In this document: positions 48,751 through 58,077 of the stretch, piece by piece
Position numbering within the stretch: position 1 is the stretch's first letter
How the letters are laid out: each line of letters begins with the position of its first letter
Source: Flammeovirgaceae bacterium
GTDB taxonomy: Bacteria; Bacteroidota; Bacteroidia; Cytophagales; Cyclobacteriaceae
Assembly: GCA_021299455.1 (NCBI GenBank)
Contig: JAJTGQ010000097.1
Span: forward strand, 1-64,000
Direction of reading: 5' to 3'
DNA: 64,000 nt
The notes under the pieces: generated by a model
The model's database searches: none
Told to the model about the DNA's origin: nothing
The model's input: the letters and a program-made list of their open reading frames with translations, nothing else
Program-made: the position numbers and the translations under genes

Positions 48751-49330
48751 GACAATAAAACTGTTGGATGGACAATTCTTCAATCTGGACTATCACCAAC
48801 AGAGAATGGATCGGACTATCAAAAAATTCTTTGACCAAGAAAATGCTATCCATTTAAAGGAATATCTCGCATGCCAATCGTTTTTGACAGAAGGACTTTT
48901 TAAATGTCGGATTGTTTATGGCAAAACTATTTCATCATTGGAGTTTTTGCCCTATACGATCAAACCTGTCCGTTCATTGAAGGTAGTGCACGCTCATTCC
49001 ATTGAATACGCCTACAAGTTTGAAGCAAGGGACCAGCTACTAGAATTGTACAATCAAAGAGGACTACACGATGAAATAATAATCGTAAAAAATAACCTGG
49101 TAACGGATGCCTCCTATGCAAACTTGATTTTCTTTGATGGAAAATCCTGGTTTACTCCAAGCGCCTGTTTGCTAAATGGAACGATGCGACAAATTTTAAT
49201 CGATAAGCGAAAGATTAAAGCTGCTCAAATTTCGTTATCGGATATAACTAACTTTGAAAAAGTAAAGTTGATCAATTCAATGTTAGGCTTTGAGGGACCT
49301 GAAATCCCGATATCACAAATTGAGATTTAA
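48734..49330 (+). CDS. pabC: Class IV aminotransferase (4-amino-4-deoxychorismate lyase-like)
   Basis: FIETIKLLDGQFFNLDYHQQRMDRT; DEIIIVKNNLVTDASYANLIFFDG; overlaps pabB. Confidence 0.88.
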   Translation: MYRFIETIKLLDGQFFNLDYHQQRMDRTIKKFFDQENAIHLKEYLACQSFLTEGLFKCRIVYGKTISSLEFLPYTIKPVRSLKVVHAHSIEYAYKFEARDQLLELYNQRGLHDEIIIVKNNLVTDASYANLIFFDGKSWFTPSACLLNGTMRQILIDKRKIKAAQISLSDITNFEKVKLINSMLGFEGPEIPISQIEI

Positions 49331-49332
49331 AA

Positions 49333-51225
49333 ATGAGATTCGTATTTAGTCTTTTGTTATTGTTTTCATTAGCTGTTCAGGCACAGCCCCCCTTAAGCAC
49401 GAAGTCGAAAAAGGCCATAGAGTATTATTTGCAGTCGGATAACTTTAGGGTTCGCGGTCAACTGGCGCAGGCTATTGCATTATTGAACCAGGCAATCGCA
49501 AAGGATAACAAATTTGAGGAAGCCTACTACCGACTGGGGCTTACCTATCGTAGTTCTGGTGAGCTGGCGCTTGCTGTAAAAATTTTTGAGAAAGGCGCAA
49601 GCCTCACTCGCGATCCATTGAAGGAAAAATCGTATTCGTTTATTCTTGGCGAAACCTATTTGAAGCAGGGTCAATATGCTTTGGCGATACCCTACCTTGA
49701 TCGGTTGTTGGCGTTGGAGAAATTCGATAAGGCTAAATTGGAACAAGTAAAGGTTTGGCGATCACAATGTGACTTTGCGCTGTTACATCAAAATGAAAAA
49801 TGGAGATATGACACGCGTCCTCTTAGTGATACGGTAAACATCTTTCCAATGCAGTATTTCCCTACGCTCACTGCAGATGAAGGGCAACTCATTTTTACCG
49901 TTCGCTTTGGCAAAGAGCATGACGACAATGAGGATATTGTGGTCTCCGGAAAAATGCCAAATGGCCGATGGGGCAAGCCCGTTTCAATTTCAACCAATGT
50001 AAATAGTGGTTTTCGCGAGGGCGCATCGACCATCTCGGCCGATGGTCGCAAATTGATATTTACTATTTGTGGACCACGCGGCTGCGACCTTTACGAAAGC
50101 AATCGGGTAGGAGGGGTTTGGAGTAGACCAATAAGCCTTGGCGCGGGAGTCAATAGCGCAGGTTGGGAAGCCCAGCCCGCCTTATCTGCAGATGGAAATG
50201 AACTCTATTTTGTGTCAGATAGAAAAGGTGGCATTGGGGGGTACGATTTATGGTATTCGCGAAAAGGGGTTGATGGCACCTGGGGCAGAGCCACCAATGT
50301 TGGGAAGCCGGTCAATACACCATTTGATGAAATAGCACCATTCATTCATGTAAGCAATCAAAACATATACTACGCTTCCAACGGACTTCCTGGTTTTGGC
50401 AGTTACGATATTTATGTAGCCGAAAAGTCCGAGGGCGGGTGGGGCATCCCACTTAATATGGGTGCGCCCTTAAACGACTTTCAGGATCAATATTCTCTTG
50501 CCGTGACCAGCGATGGGCAGTGGGCTTATTACTCTAAAGAAGAAGGACGCAACAGGAGCAAGATTTATACTACGCCCATCCCTAAAGATTTTCAGGTGGA
50601 TAGAAAGGGAAACCTCGCGGCCGGTTTTATTACTGACGCAGTCACACAAAAGCCAGTGAAGGCAGTGGTTGAATTGAAAGACTTAAGTACGAATCAAGTC
50701 GTGACAACAGTAACGTCCGACTCAACCACGGGGCGGTATTTGGTCGTAGTCCCGGGAAAATCTGAATACGCATTGTTTGTCAACGCTCCCAATTACCTTT
50801 TTGCCAGCCGTCATTTTGACCTGCGTAAAATAGATCAACCGCAAAAGCCGTTGGAACTTGATTTCAAATTGCAGCCGATAGTCAAAAACGCAGCTATAGT
50901 ATTGAACAACATTTTCTTCGAGGTTGATAAGTACGAACTGGAGGAAAAATCAAAAACGGAGCTGATCGAAGTAGTACAGTTACTCAGAAACAACCCATCA
51001 CTGCGTGTTGAGATCGGTGGCCACACCGATGACACCGGGAATGAAGCTTACAACCAACAATTGTCCCTCAATAGAGCAGGTTCGGTACTAAATTTTCTTC
51101 AAAGTCAGGGAATTTCATCAGAAAGGGTTACCAAAAAGGGGTACGGATCCCAAAAGCCGCTAAAACCCAACAGTTCCGAAGAAAATAGGCAATTCAACCG
51201 GAGAATCGAGTTTAAAGTGCTTTAG
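49333..51225 (+). CDS. OmpA-family protein with TPR, PD40 propeller and carboxypeptidase-regulatory-like domain (PorE-like architecture)
   Basis: N-terminal TPR-like segment; repeated LSADGNELYFVSDRKGGIGGYDLWYSR; AAGFITDAVTQKPVKAVVELKD; OmpA motif IGGHTDDTGNEAYNQQLSLNRAGSV. Confidence 0.9.
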   Translation: MRFVFSLLLLFSLAVQAQPPLSTKSKKAIEYYLQSDNFRVRGQLAQAIALLNQAIAKDNKFEEAYYRLGLTYRSSGELALAVKIFEKGASLTRDPLKEKSYSFILGETYLKQGQYALAIPYLDRLLALEKFDKAKLEQVKVWRSQCDFALLHQNEKWRYDTRPLSDTVNIFPMQYFPTLTADEGQLIFTVRFGKEHDDNEDIVVSGKMPNGRWGKPVSISTNVNSGFREGASTISADGRKLIFTICGPRGCDLYESNRVGGVWSRPISLGAGVNSAGWEAQPALSADGNELYFVSDRKGGIGGYDLWYSRKGVDGTWGRATNVGKPVNTPFDEIAPFIHVSNQNIYYASNGLPGFGSYDIYVAEKSEGGWGIPLNMGAPLNDFQDQYSLAVTSDGQWAYYSKEEGRNRSKIYTTPIPKDFQVDRKGNLAAGFITDAVTQKPVKAVVELKDLSTNQVVTTVTSDSTTGRYLVVVPGKSEYALFVNAPNYLFASRHFDLRKIDQPQKPLELDFKLQPIVKNAAIVLNNIFFEVDKYELEEKSKTELIEVVQLLRNNPSLRVEIGGHTDDTGNEAYNQQLSLNRAGSVLNFLQSQGISSERVTKKGYGSQKPLKPNSSEENRQFNRRIEFKVL

Positions 51226-51282
51226 AAGGCTGCAAAGACCACTTTAATATTTTCAGAAAATCAGGAAAGTTTTACTGCCATG

Positions 51283-51315
51283 TTATTGCAGTATTAAATT
51301 TATCCCCTAAATTCG
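51283..51315 (+). promoter_or_regulatory. Promoter of first susC
   Basis: Box TTATTGCAGTATTAA (51283-51297); TTG, 19 bp, TAAATTCG (one mismatch to TAnnTTTG). Confidence 0.5.
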
Positions 51316-51360
51316 CCCCATTAGTAGTATTACTATCATAAAAACCTAAACCAAAAAAGT

Positions 51361-54300
51361 ATGAGGAAAAATTTACTCCTTAAACTTTTGCCGCTTCTGT
51401 TCTTACTGGCAACCAGTATGGCATGGGCGCAAGAGAAAAGTGTATCGGGTAAGGTGACATCACAAGAAGATGGCACCGGACTACCTGGTGTAAACGTAGT
51501 AGTGAAAGGGACTACGAATGGTACGGTTACCGATGCAGACGGTAACTATACGATAAACGTTCCATCAGGTGGTGGAAGCTTGGTATTCTCGTTTATCGGG
51601 CTTTCTACGTCTGAAGTGGAGATTGGCGACCGCACTACGGTCGATGTGAGCCTTGGCTTGGATGTTCAGCAATTGTCAGAGGTAGTGATTGTGGGTCAGG
51701 GAGCGTCTAAAGACAAGAAGGCACTTGGTTACGCTATTTCTACTGTGGGGGCAGATCAGTTATCAGCTCGCCCTCAGCAAGACGTAGCACGCATTTTACA
51801 AGGTAAGGTGGCCGGAGTAAACATCTCACCAACGGGAGGTACTACTGGTTCAGGAGCCAGCATTAATATTCGGGGATATAGTTCACTAAGCGGTAATACT
51901 CAGCCACTATTCGTGGTAGACGGTGTTCCGTTCAGTTCATCCACCAACAACGGTTCTGATTTTGGGTCGGGAGGGGCTTCTGGTACGCCCAGTAGATTCT
52001 CAGATCTTGATCCAAATAACATCCAATCGATCAACGTATTGAAAGGCCTTGCAGCAACCGTTTTATACGGGGATCAGGGGCGAAATGGTGTTATTTTGGT
52101 CACCACTAAGTCGGGCAAAGGTAAGAAGAATGCAGAAGTGACTTTTCAGCAGACCGTTAATGTTACAGAAGTTGCTTCACTTCCAACTTTCCAAAACAGT
52201 TGGGGAAATGGATTTCAAGGTTTGTACGGTGCATTCTTTAGTAATTGGGGATCTAGCTTTTCTGAGATAGATTCAGTCGGACATCCCTATCAATTTTTGG
52301 GAACGCCTTCATTGAGAGATGCATACCCGCAGTATCTGTTCAGCCGTGTGAGATATGATGCAGGGCAAGACATTAGCAAGTTCTTTAGAAAGGGGCTGGC
52401 TTCAAATACCTATTTAAATTTTAGTGGGGGATCGGACAAGGTTGGATTTAACTCCTCAGTCTCTTATACTAAAGAGCAGGGTTTCGCTCCTGGCAATGAG
52501 CAGACTAAGTTAAACATTGCGTTAGGGCTCAATGCAGCCATCACCAAAAAGTTGTCCATCAACAATAACATCCAATTCTCTGTTAATAACATCGACCAGC
52601 CTCCGCTAAGTCCAGCAACGGGAGGTGGCGGTACGTTAGCAGGTGTGCCTTCACTGTATGGCCAATTTCTTTATACTCCCCGTAACCTGGATTTATTCGA
52701 ATGGCCAAACGCAACTCCCGATAATCGTAGCATTTACTACCGAGGAGGAAATGATATTGCCAATCCACTTTGGATCGCCAATAACTATAAAGAGTTAAAT
52801 AACACGGTACGCATTTTTAATGCAACCACGATTTCTTACGACATAACCGACAATTTTAGCTTAAGCTATAGGGTGGGCTATGACACGTATACCGAATCGC
52901 AAGAACGCAGATTCAACAGGGGAGGTACTCAGGGACCAAATATCATTAACGGAGTTTTCCAAACTCAAACTGTGAGGAATACCATCTTCAATCAAGACTT
53001 TATTGTTGGCTACAACAAACAGTTGACAACTGACTTGAACTTAAGTGCAAGGGTTGGTTTCAATGCTAGAAATGATAAATTTAATCGGGACGGCTTATAT
53101 TCTGAAAATCAAGCGATTGATGGTTTGTTTAGACATTATAACTTCTCAGTAGCTTCGTCCAGAAGTATCGGATTTGCTGGCTTCAGCGCAGATGGCGCCC
53201 GCATTCTAAATCGTGAAACCGAGGAACAACGCATGGGTGTTTATGGAGACTTTACCTTAGATTACAAGCAATACATCTTTTTGAATTTAGCGGGCAGAAA
53301 TGACTGGACTTCTACACTTGAGACTGCTAACAATAAGATATTTTACCCATCAACATCACTTTCTTTAATTCTTACCGAAGCTTTTTCATCACTCAAGTCT
53401 AGCGCTATGAGCTTTTTGAAGCTACGTGTCGGGTATGGAACTTCTGCTGGGTTTGCGCCCTTTCCTTATGGAACACGTTCATTGGCTTCTCTGAATACCC
53501 GGGGCTATGTAGATTTGACAGGTGCACCAACAACGGTTAACTCGGTTGGTAACTTCTTGGGAAATCGCAACCTTCGCCCAGAGCTTCAACAAGAAATTGA
53601 GGTGGGGATAGACGGTAAGTTCTGGAACGATCGGATCGGTGTAGACCTTACTTTCTATGATAGAAGCACAAGTGATTTGATTACTGAAGCTCCCTTGGAT
53701 CCTTCAACTGGTTATACCAGCACATTGACAAACGTTGGAAAACTGAGCAATAAAGGTATTGAACTTGGTTTGAATGCCAAGATAATTGGTTCTGGTGCTC
53801 TTCGTTGGGATGCCACACTAAATTACAATATTGTTAGACCTGAAATTATTGATTTGGGTGGAAGCTTATCTCAAGTTAGAATTGCAGGGCAAGACACACG
53901 AGGCAACTTTGCTGTTCCCGGAAGACCTTACAACATCATTAAAGGTTTTGCAGTACGCAAATCGCCTTCTGGCCAACGAATCGTAAGAGATAACGATGGC
54001 TTGTATGCGGTAGACCCAATCATCCGAGAGATCGGGAATCCAAATCCGGATTGGACGGCTTCACTCTTTAATACATTCACTTACAAGGGTTTTGCGCTTA
54101 ACATTCAGGTCGACTATCGTCAGGGTGGCGACATGTACGCATCCACTCCTTCGGCTACCATCGGTCGCGGAACAGTTTCAACCGATGTTGTGTATGGCTA
54201 TGATCAGACCTTTGTGCTTCCTGGCGTGTTAGAGACAGCCAACCCGGATGGCACGTTCACCTATCGTAAAAATGATAAACAGGTCACAGCTTCTGATTAT

Positions 54301-54603
54301 GGATTCAATGTGCAATTCAATGGCACAGATGATACCTCGATCTTTGATGGCACTTCAATACGTCTTCGAGAAGTTTCGTTGGCCTATGAATTCCCCAAGG
54401 GATTTTTGGCGAAGACACCATTCAAATCGGGGTCGCTCCAGTTGAATGGAAATAACCTATGGTTTAACGCTGTTAATGTACCAGCTAATGTTAATTATGA
54501 TCCTGAGGTCTTAAGTACAGGAGTAGGAAACGGTGCGGGGTTTGATTACTTGACGGGGCCAAGTGCTCGGAGATACGGTGTGGTGTTAAGGCTGACTTTT
54601 TAA
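51361..54603 (+). CDS. SusC/RagA-family TonB-linked outer membrane protein
   Basis: VSGKVTSQEDGTGLPGVNVVVKGTTNGTVTDADGNY; plug domain with FVVDGVPF...LKGLAATVLYGDQGRNGVILVTTKSGK. Confidence 0.97.
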   Translation: MRKNLLLKLLPLLFLLATSMAWAQEKSVSGKVTSQEDGTGLPGVNVVVKGTTNGTVTDADGNYTINVPSGGGSLVFSFIGLSTSEVEIGDRTTVDVSLGLDVQQLSEVVIVGQGASKDKKALGYAISTVGADQLSARPQQDVARILQGKVAGVNISPTGGTTGSGASINIRGYSSLSGNTQPLFVVDGVPFSSSTNNGSDFGSGGASGTPSRFSDLDPNNIQSINVLKGLAATVLYGDQGRNGVILVTTKSGKGKKNAEVTFQQTVNVTEVASLPTFQNSWGNGFQGLYGAFFSNWGSSFSEIDSVGHPYQFLGTPSLRDAYPQYLFSRVRYDAGQDISKFFRKGLASNTYLNFSGGSDKVGFNSSVSYTKEQGFAPGNEQTKLNIALGLNAAITKKLSINNNIQFSVNNIDQPPLSPATGGGGTLAGVPSLYGQFLYTPRNLDLFEWPNATPDNRSIYYRGGNDIANPLWIANNYKELNNTVRIFNATTISYDITDNFSLSYRVGYDTYTESQERRFNRGGTQGPNIINGVFQTQTVRNTIFNQDFIVGYNKQLTTDLNLSARVGFNARNDKFNRDGLYSENQAIDGLFRHYNFSVASSRSIGFAGFSADGARILNRETEEQRMGVYGDFTLDYKQYIFLNLAGRNDWTSTLETANNKIFYPSTSLSLILTEAFSSLKSSAMSFLKLRVGYGTSAGFAPFPYGTRSLASLNTRGYVDLTGAPTTVNSVGNFLGNRNLRPELQQEIEVGIDGKFWNDRIGVDLTFYDRSTSDLITEAPLDPSTGYTSTLTNVGKLSNKGIELGLNAKIIGSGALRWDATLNYNIVRPEIIDLGGSLSQVRIAGQDTRGNFAVPGRPYNIIKGFAVRKSPSGQRIVRDNDGLYAVDPIIREIGNPNPDWTASLFNTFTYKGFALNIQVDYRQGGDMYASTPSATIGRGTVSTDVVYGYDQTFVLPGVLETANPDGTFTYRKNDKQVTASDYGFNVQFNGTDDTSIFDGTSIRLREVSLAYEFPKGFLAKTPFKSGSLQLNGNNLWFNAVNVPANVNYDPEVLSTGVGNGAGFDYLTGPSARRYGVVLRLTF

Positions 54604-54611
54604 ATTAAAAA

Positions 54612-56729
54612 ATGACATTTTTTATGAGATATTTTAAAGCTTTTTCAATAGCTATGCTGATGGTGATTGCATCATCGTGCAATTTGGACTTATTAGATGA
54701 TCCAAACGCTGTCAAGCTTACAGCAACTGGGCCCAGTCTGGTTCTAAACCAGATTCAAGTTGATCTGGCGCAATTCTTTAACGGAGCCAGCACTTTCGGT
54801 ATGCAGGTGACTCGCCTTCAAAATTCTGGCGGAGCGTTCTATGAGAATTTTGCAAATCCTCAGACTTTCGATGCAATATGGACAAATGGATATGCCAATG
54901 TTCTTACAGATTGCGATATCTTGATTAAACAAGCAGATGCCAGCGGATTCTCGGTGCATGCAGGTATGGCTCGCGTAATGCAAGCCTATACGTTATCTGT
55001 TTTGGTAGACTATTTTGGCGATGTACCTTTTTCACAATCATTTAAAGGGTCTGAAAATCTCAATCCAGGAACCGATAGATCAGAAGATTTGTATCCAGTT
55101 ATCATCGCAATTTTGAATAGCGCAATCGCAGATTTTGCGAAAACCCCGAATGCTCTTGCCCCCGTTATCACAGATTTTTATTATGGAGGCGGGACAGCCG
55201 GAATAGCAAAATGGGTTCGGTTAGCCAATACACTGAAACTCAAGCTAGGTCTTAATTTAAAAAATCAGAATCCCACGTTGGCTACTACAGTAATCAATCA
55301 GGCATTGACTGCGGGAGTTATTACCGCTCAGGGAGATAGTTTCATTTTCAGATATGCCACCAACGGTGCCGACCCAGATGTTCGTCATCCCCGTTTTGTT
55401 AACAATTACATTACGGGTGCAAACGACTATATGTCGAATTATTTGATGTGGCAGATGTTTTACGGATATGATATGATTGATCCAAGGATGCGCTTTTATT
55501 TTTATCGCCAAAGAGCAGCTAATTCTACGGATCCAAATGAGATTCGTTGTGTAGCTCAAACTGCACCTGGTCATTATCCGTTTACGACTGGCACTGCCGT
55601 TGTGTATGGTGTGGCAGGCATTCCTCCAGGGATAACTTCGGCAGCGGGTAACCCTGCTTGGACGCGCACATTCTGCCAGCCAACACCTATTGGATATTGG
55701 GGTCGGGAACACGTGGATCCACAAGGCATCCCGCCAGATGGATTGGCACGTACTACGTGGGGTGCTTATCCAGCCGGGGGACGTTTTGATGCTAACACAA
55801 ATGCAGGAGTTAATAATCCCGCGTTGGGTATGAGAGGCGCAGGCATTCAGCCAATCTTAATGCGTTCTGCAGTAAACTTTATGCGCGCGGAGATTGCATT
55901 GTCTCCTACTTTATCTGGGGTAACTGGGGCGGGAACGGCTGCAGCGCAGTTTAATTTGGGCGTGACAAATTCACTTGCTGATGTCCGAGATTGGTCTATC
56001 AATGGTACACTTGGAACAAATGCATTTGGTGCTTCACCTGCGGAGACCTCAACTATCAATGGATTCTTTCCAACAGTTGGCACAACGTTAACGCCAGTAA
56101 GGGTAGCTTCCACAGGAAACGTGGCCATTGCAACGGGCGGATTGTTAACGATTGATGGGGTAGCATTGGCAGCCGGTGATCGTGTATTATTAAAGGATCA
56201 AACAACGGGTAGTCAAAATGGAATCTACGTGGCTGCGGCTGGCGCTTGGACTAGAGCATCTGACGCGGATATTCAAGCTGAACTTTTGGGTGCTACGGTT
56301 ACTGTCTCAGAGGGTACGACAAATATTACAGCGCGATTTGTGCAAATTACCACAGGTACAATAAATGTTGATACTACTACACCTCCAGCAACCACGATTA
56401 ACTGGAGATCACCACTTGCAGATGAAATCGCGAGATATACAACACGAGCCAATGCAGCTTTTGCAGCCGCAGGCCCCGATCAATTGAATATAGTCGCGCG
56501 CGAGTATTGGATATCGCTTTTTGGTTGCGGGGTTGAATCGTATAATCTTTATAGACGTACCGGTTTACCTTCGGGAATGCAGCCAACAGTAAACCCAGCA
56601 CCTGGAGCTTTTCCTCGCACGTTTTGGTATCCGACTTCATTTGAGGCAAGAAATTCCTCAGTTGAGCAGAAGCCAAACTTAACAGGTAAGGTTTTCTGGG
56701 ATACGTTTACGGCAAATCTGAATTTTTAG
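54612..56729 (+). CDS. SusD/RagB-family lipoprotein with internal foreign-looking module
   Basis: SSCNLDLLDDPNAV lipobox; SusD-like C-terminus AREYWISLFGCGVESYNLYRRTGLPSGMQPTVNPAPGAFPRTFWYP; internal segment 56097-56405 differs. Confidence 0.92.
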   Translation: MTFFMRYFKAFSIAMLMVIASSCNLDLLDDPNAVKLTATGPSLVLNQIQVDLAQFFNGASTFGMQVTRLQNSGGAFYENFANPQTFDAIWTNGYANVLTDCDILIKQADASGFSVHAGMARVMQAYTLSVLVDYFGDVPFSQSFKGSENLNPGTDRSEDLYPVIIAILNSAIADFAKTPNALAPVITDFYYGGGTAGIAKWVRLANTLKLKLGLNLKNQNPTLATTVINQALTAGVITAQGDSFIFRYATNGADPDVRHPRFVNNYITGANDYMSNYLMWQMFYGYDMIDPRMRFYFYRQRAANSTDPNEIRCVAQTAPGHYPFTTGTAVVYGVAGIPPGITSAAGNPAWTRTFCQPTPIGYWGREHVDPQGIPPDGLARTTWGAYPAGGRFDANTNAGVNNPALGMRGAGIQPILMRSAVNFMRAEIALSPTLSGVTGAGTAAAQFNLGVTNSLADVRDWSINGTLGTNAFGASPAETSTINGFFPTVGTTLTPVRVASTGNVAIATGGLLTIDGVALAAGDRVLLKDQTTGSQNGIYVAAAGAWTRASDADIQAELLGATVTVSEGTTNITARFVQITTGTINVDTTTPPATTINWRSPLADEIARYTTRANAAFAAAGPDQLNIVAREYWISLFGCGVESYNLYRRTGLPSGMQPTVNPAPGAFPRTFWYPTSFEARNSSVEQKPNLTGKVFWDTFTANLNF

Positions 56730-56752
56730 TTTTTATTTAAAATTCGACAGAT

Positions 56753-57880
56753 ATGAAATTTAAAAGATATAGTTTAGTTACAGCCTTACTTCTAACAGTA
56801 GTTGGAATTGGGTGTAGAGATAAGGACTTGTATCCGCTTCCTTACGATGACAGAGAGGTGGGTGCGTACATGCGTTTGTATTCACAAACTTCTAATGTGA
56901 TTGATTTGAATGACTTGGCAAATAGTGGATTGGACGGAACTTTTGAGGCTGTAGATGGTGCCGGTGGTAACAGTTTGCAGGAATTTCGGATTTTGGTTAG
57001 ACACCGTAGGGGTGCTGCTCTTTCCGGAGAAGTTCCTTTAACTACTATTGCTGGAGCTGACTTTGCCAAGGTGCCAGAGCCCACTTTCTCTGAGTACAGA
57101 CGGGCGAAGGTGAGAGTATCGGCCGCTCAAGCACTCACCGCTTTAGCGACAGCAACGGGCTTTCCGGGTTCATTCGCGAATGGTGATCAGGTTATTTACA
57201 GGGGTGTCATGGTGTTAAAGGATGGCAGACAGTTCACGGATACAAATACGACTCCAAACATCACTGGTGGACAATTCTATAGTGCATCTTTTGTGTACAC
57301 GTTAACTGTTCGGAATCAGACCACTTCGACTTCTTGGCTTGGGCAATACACTCTTGCTCAAACCGCAATTTGGTCGCCTAACCATTCCACTGCTTTGCAC
57401 GCGGCTCCTCAATTTCCGTCTACACTTGCTGCGCGGTTGTTTCCTAACCAAACCGTAACACTAAGCATTCCTCCCGGTGGCCTTTCTACCGAGCGGCAGT
57501 TTACCGTAAGTTATAGGGGACAAAATGTTACGCTACGATTTAACCTAGAAGCGGCTCCTACAACGGCTGCACCAACAGCTGGAACAGTTTTCGTACCGTT
57601 GCAGAATTCTACTGTTGATTGTACTACCGAAAGGGAGATTTATTGGACTCAGCCTACAGGTGGTACTTTTGGTACGGCTGCTGCCCCACCTCCTGCTTAT
57701 ACTAATCCTCTTTTGCCGTCAGGCACTACAGCCAACCAGGGTTCCTACAATACGTCTCAGACGGGTCTTGTCGCAGGTCAGTCACTTTCCATTGGCTTGG
57801 ATGATGATGCCGATGAGTATGGCAGAAGAAATGGCTATTGCACTTGGACAAGACGGGTTCGTTTGACGCTTACTCGCTAG
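56753..57880 (+). CDS. Hypothetical lipoprotein of the first SusCD locus
   Basis: VVGIGCRDKDLYPLPYDDREVGAYMRLYSQTSN; collinear with susCD. Confidence 0.8.
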   Translation: MKFKRYSLVTALLLTVVGIGCRDKDLYPLPYDDREVGAYMRLYSQTSNVIDLNDLANSGLDGTFEAVDGAGGNSLQEFRILVRHRRGAALSGEVPLTTIAGADFAKVPEPTFSEYRRAKVRVSAAQALTALATATGFPGSFANGDQVIYRGVMVLKDGRQFTDTNTTPNITGGQFYSASFVYTLTVRNQTTSTSWLGQYTLAQTAIWSPNHSTALHAAPQFPSTLAARLFPNQTVTLSIPPGGLSTERQFTVSYRGQNVTLRFNLEAAPTTAAPTAGTVFVPLQNSTVDCTTEREIYWTQPTGGTFGTAAAPPPAYTNPLLPSGTTANQGSYNTSQTGLVAGQSLSIGLDDDADEYGRRNGYCTWTRRVRLTLTR

Positions 57881-57900
57881 AATTTTTTAGCGTTTTACTT

Positions 57901-57930
57901 AAAAAAACCGCCTAAAAGGCGGTTTTTTTA
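57901..57930 (+). terminator. Rho-independent terminator
   Basis: AAAAAAACCGCC-TAAAA-GGCGGTTTTTTT. Confidence 0.9.
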
Positions 57931-57999
57931 TGTGCAACATGTTAAGCAAGCGACTTTTCCGCAATCGTTTGAAATTTTTTTTAGTGTTTTGCTTTCATA

Positions 58000-58032
58000 T
58001 TATTGCAGTATTAATTAGAAATACTACATTTG
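58000..58032 (+). promoter_or_regulatory. Promoter of second susC
   Basis: TTATTGCAGTATTAA (58000-58014); TTG (58003-58005), 19 bp, TACATTTG (58025-58032). Confidence 0.65.
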
Positions 58033-58077
58033 ACTTCTTAAAGGTATATTCCTTAATAAAAACTTAAACCAAACAGT

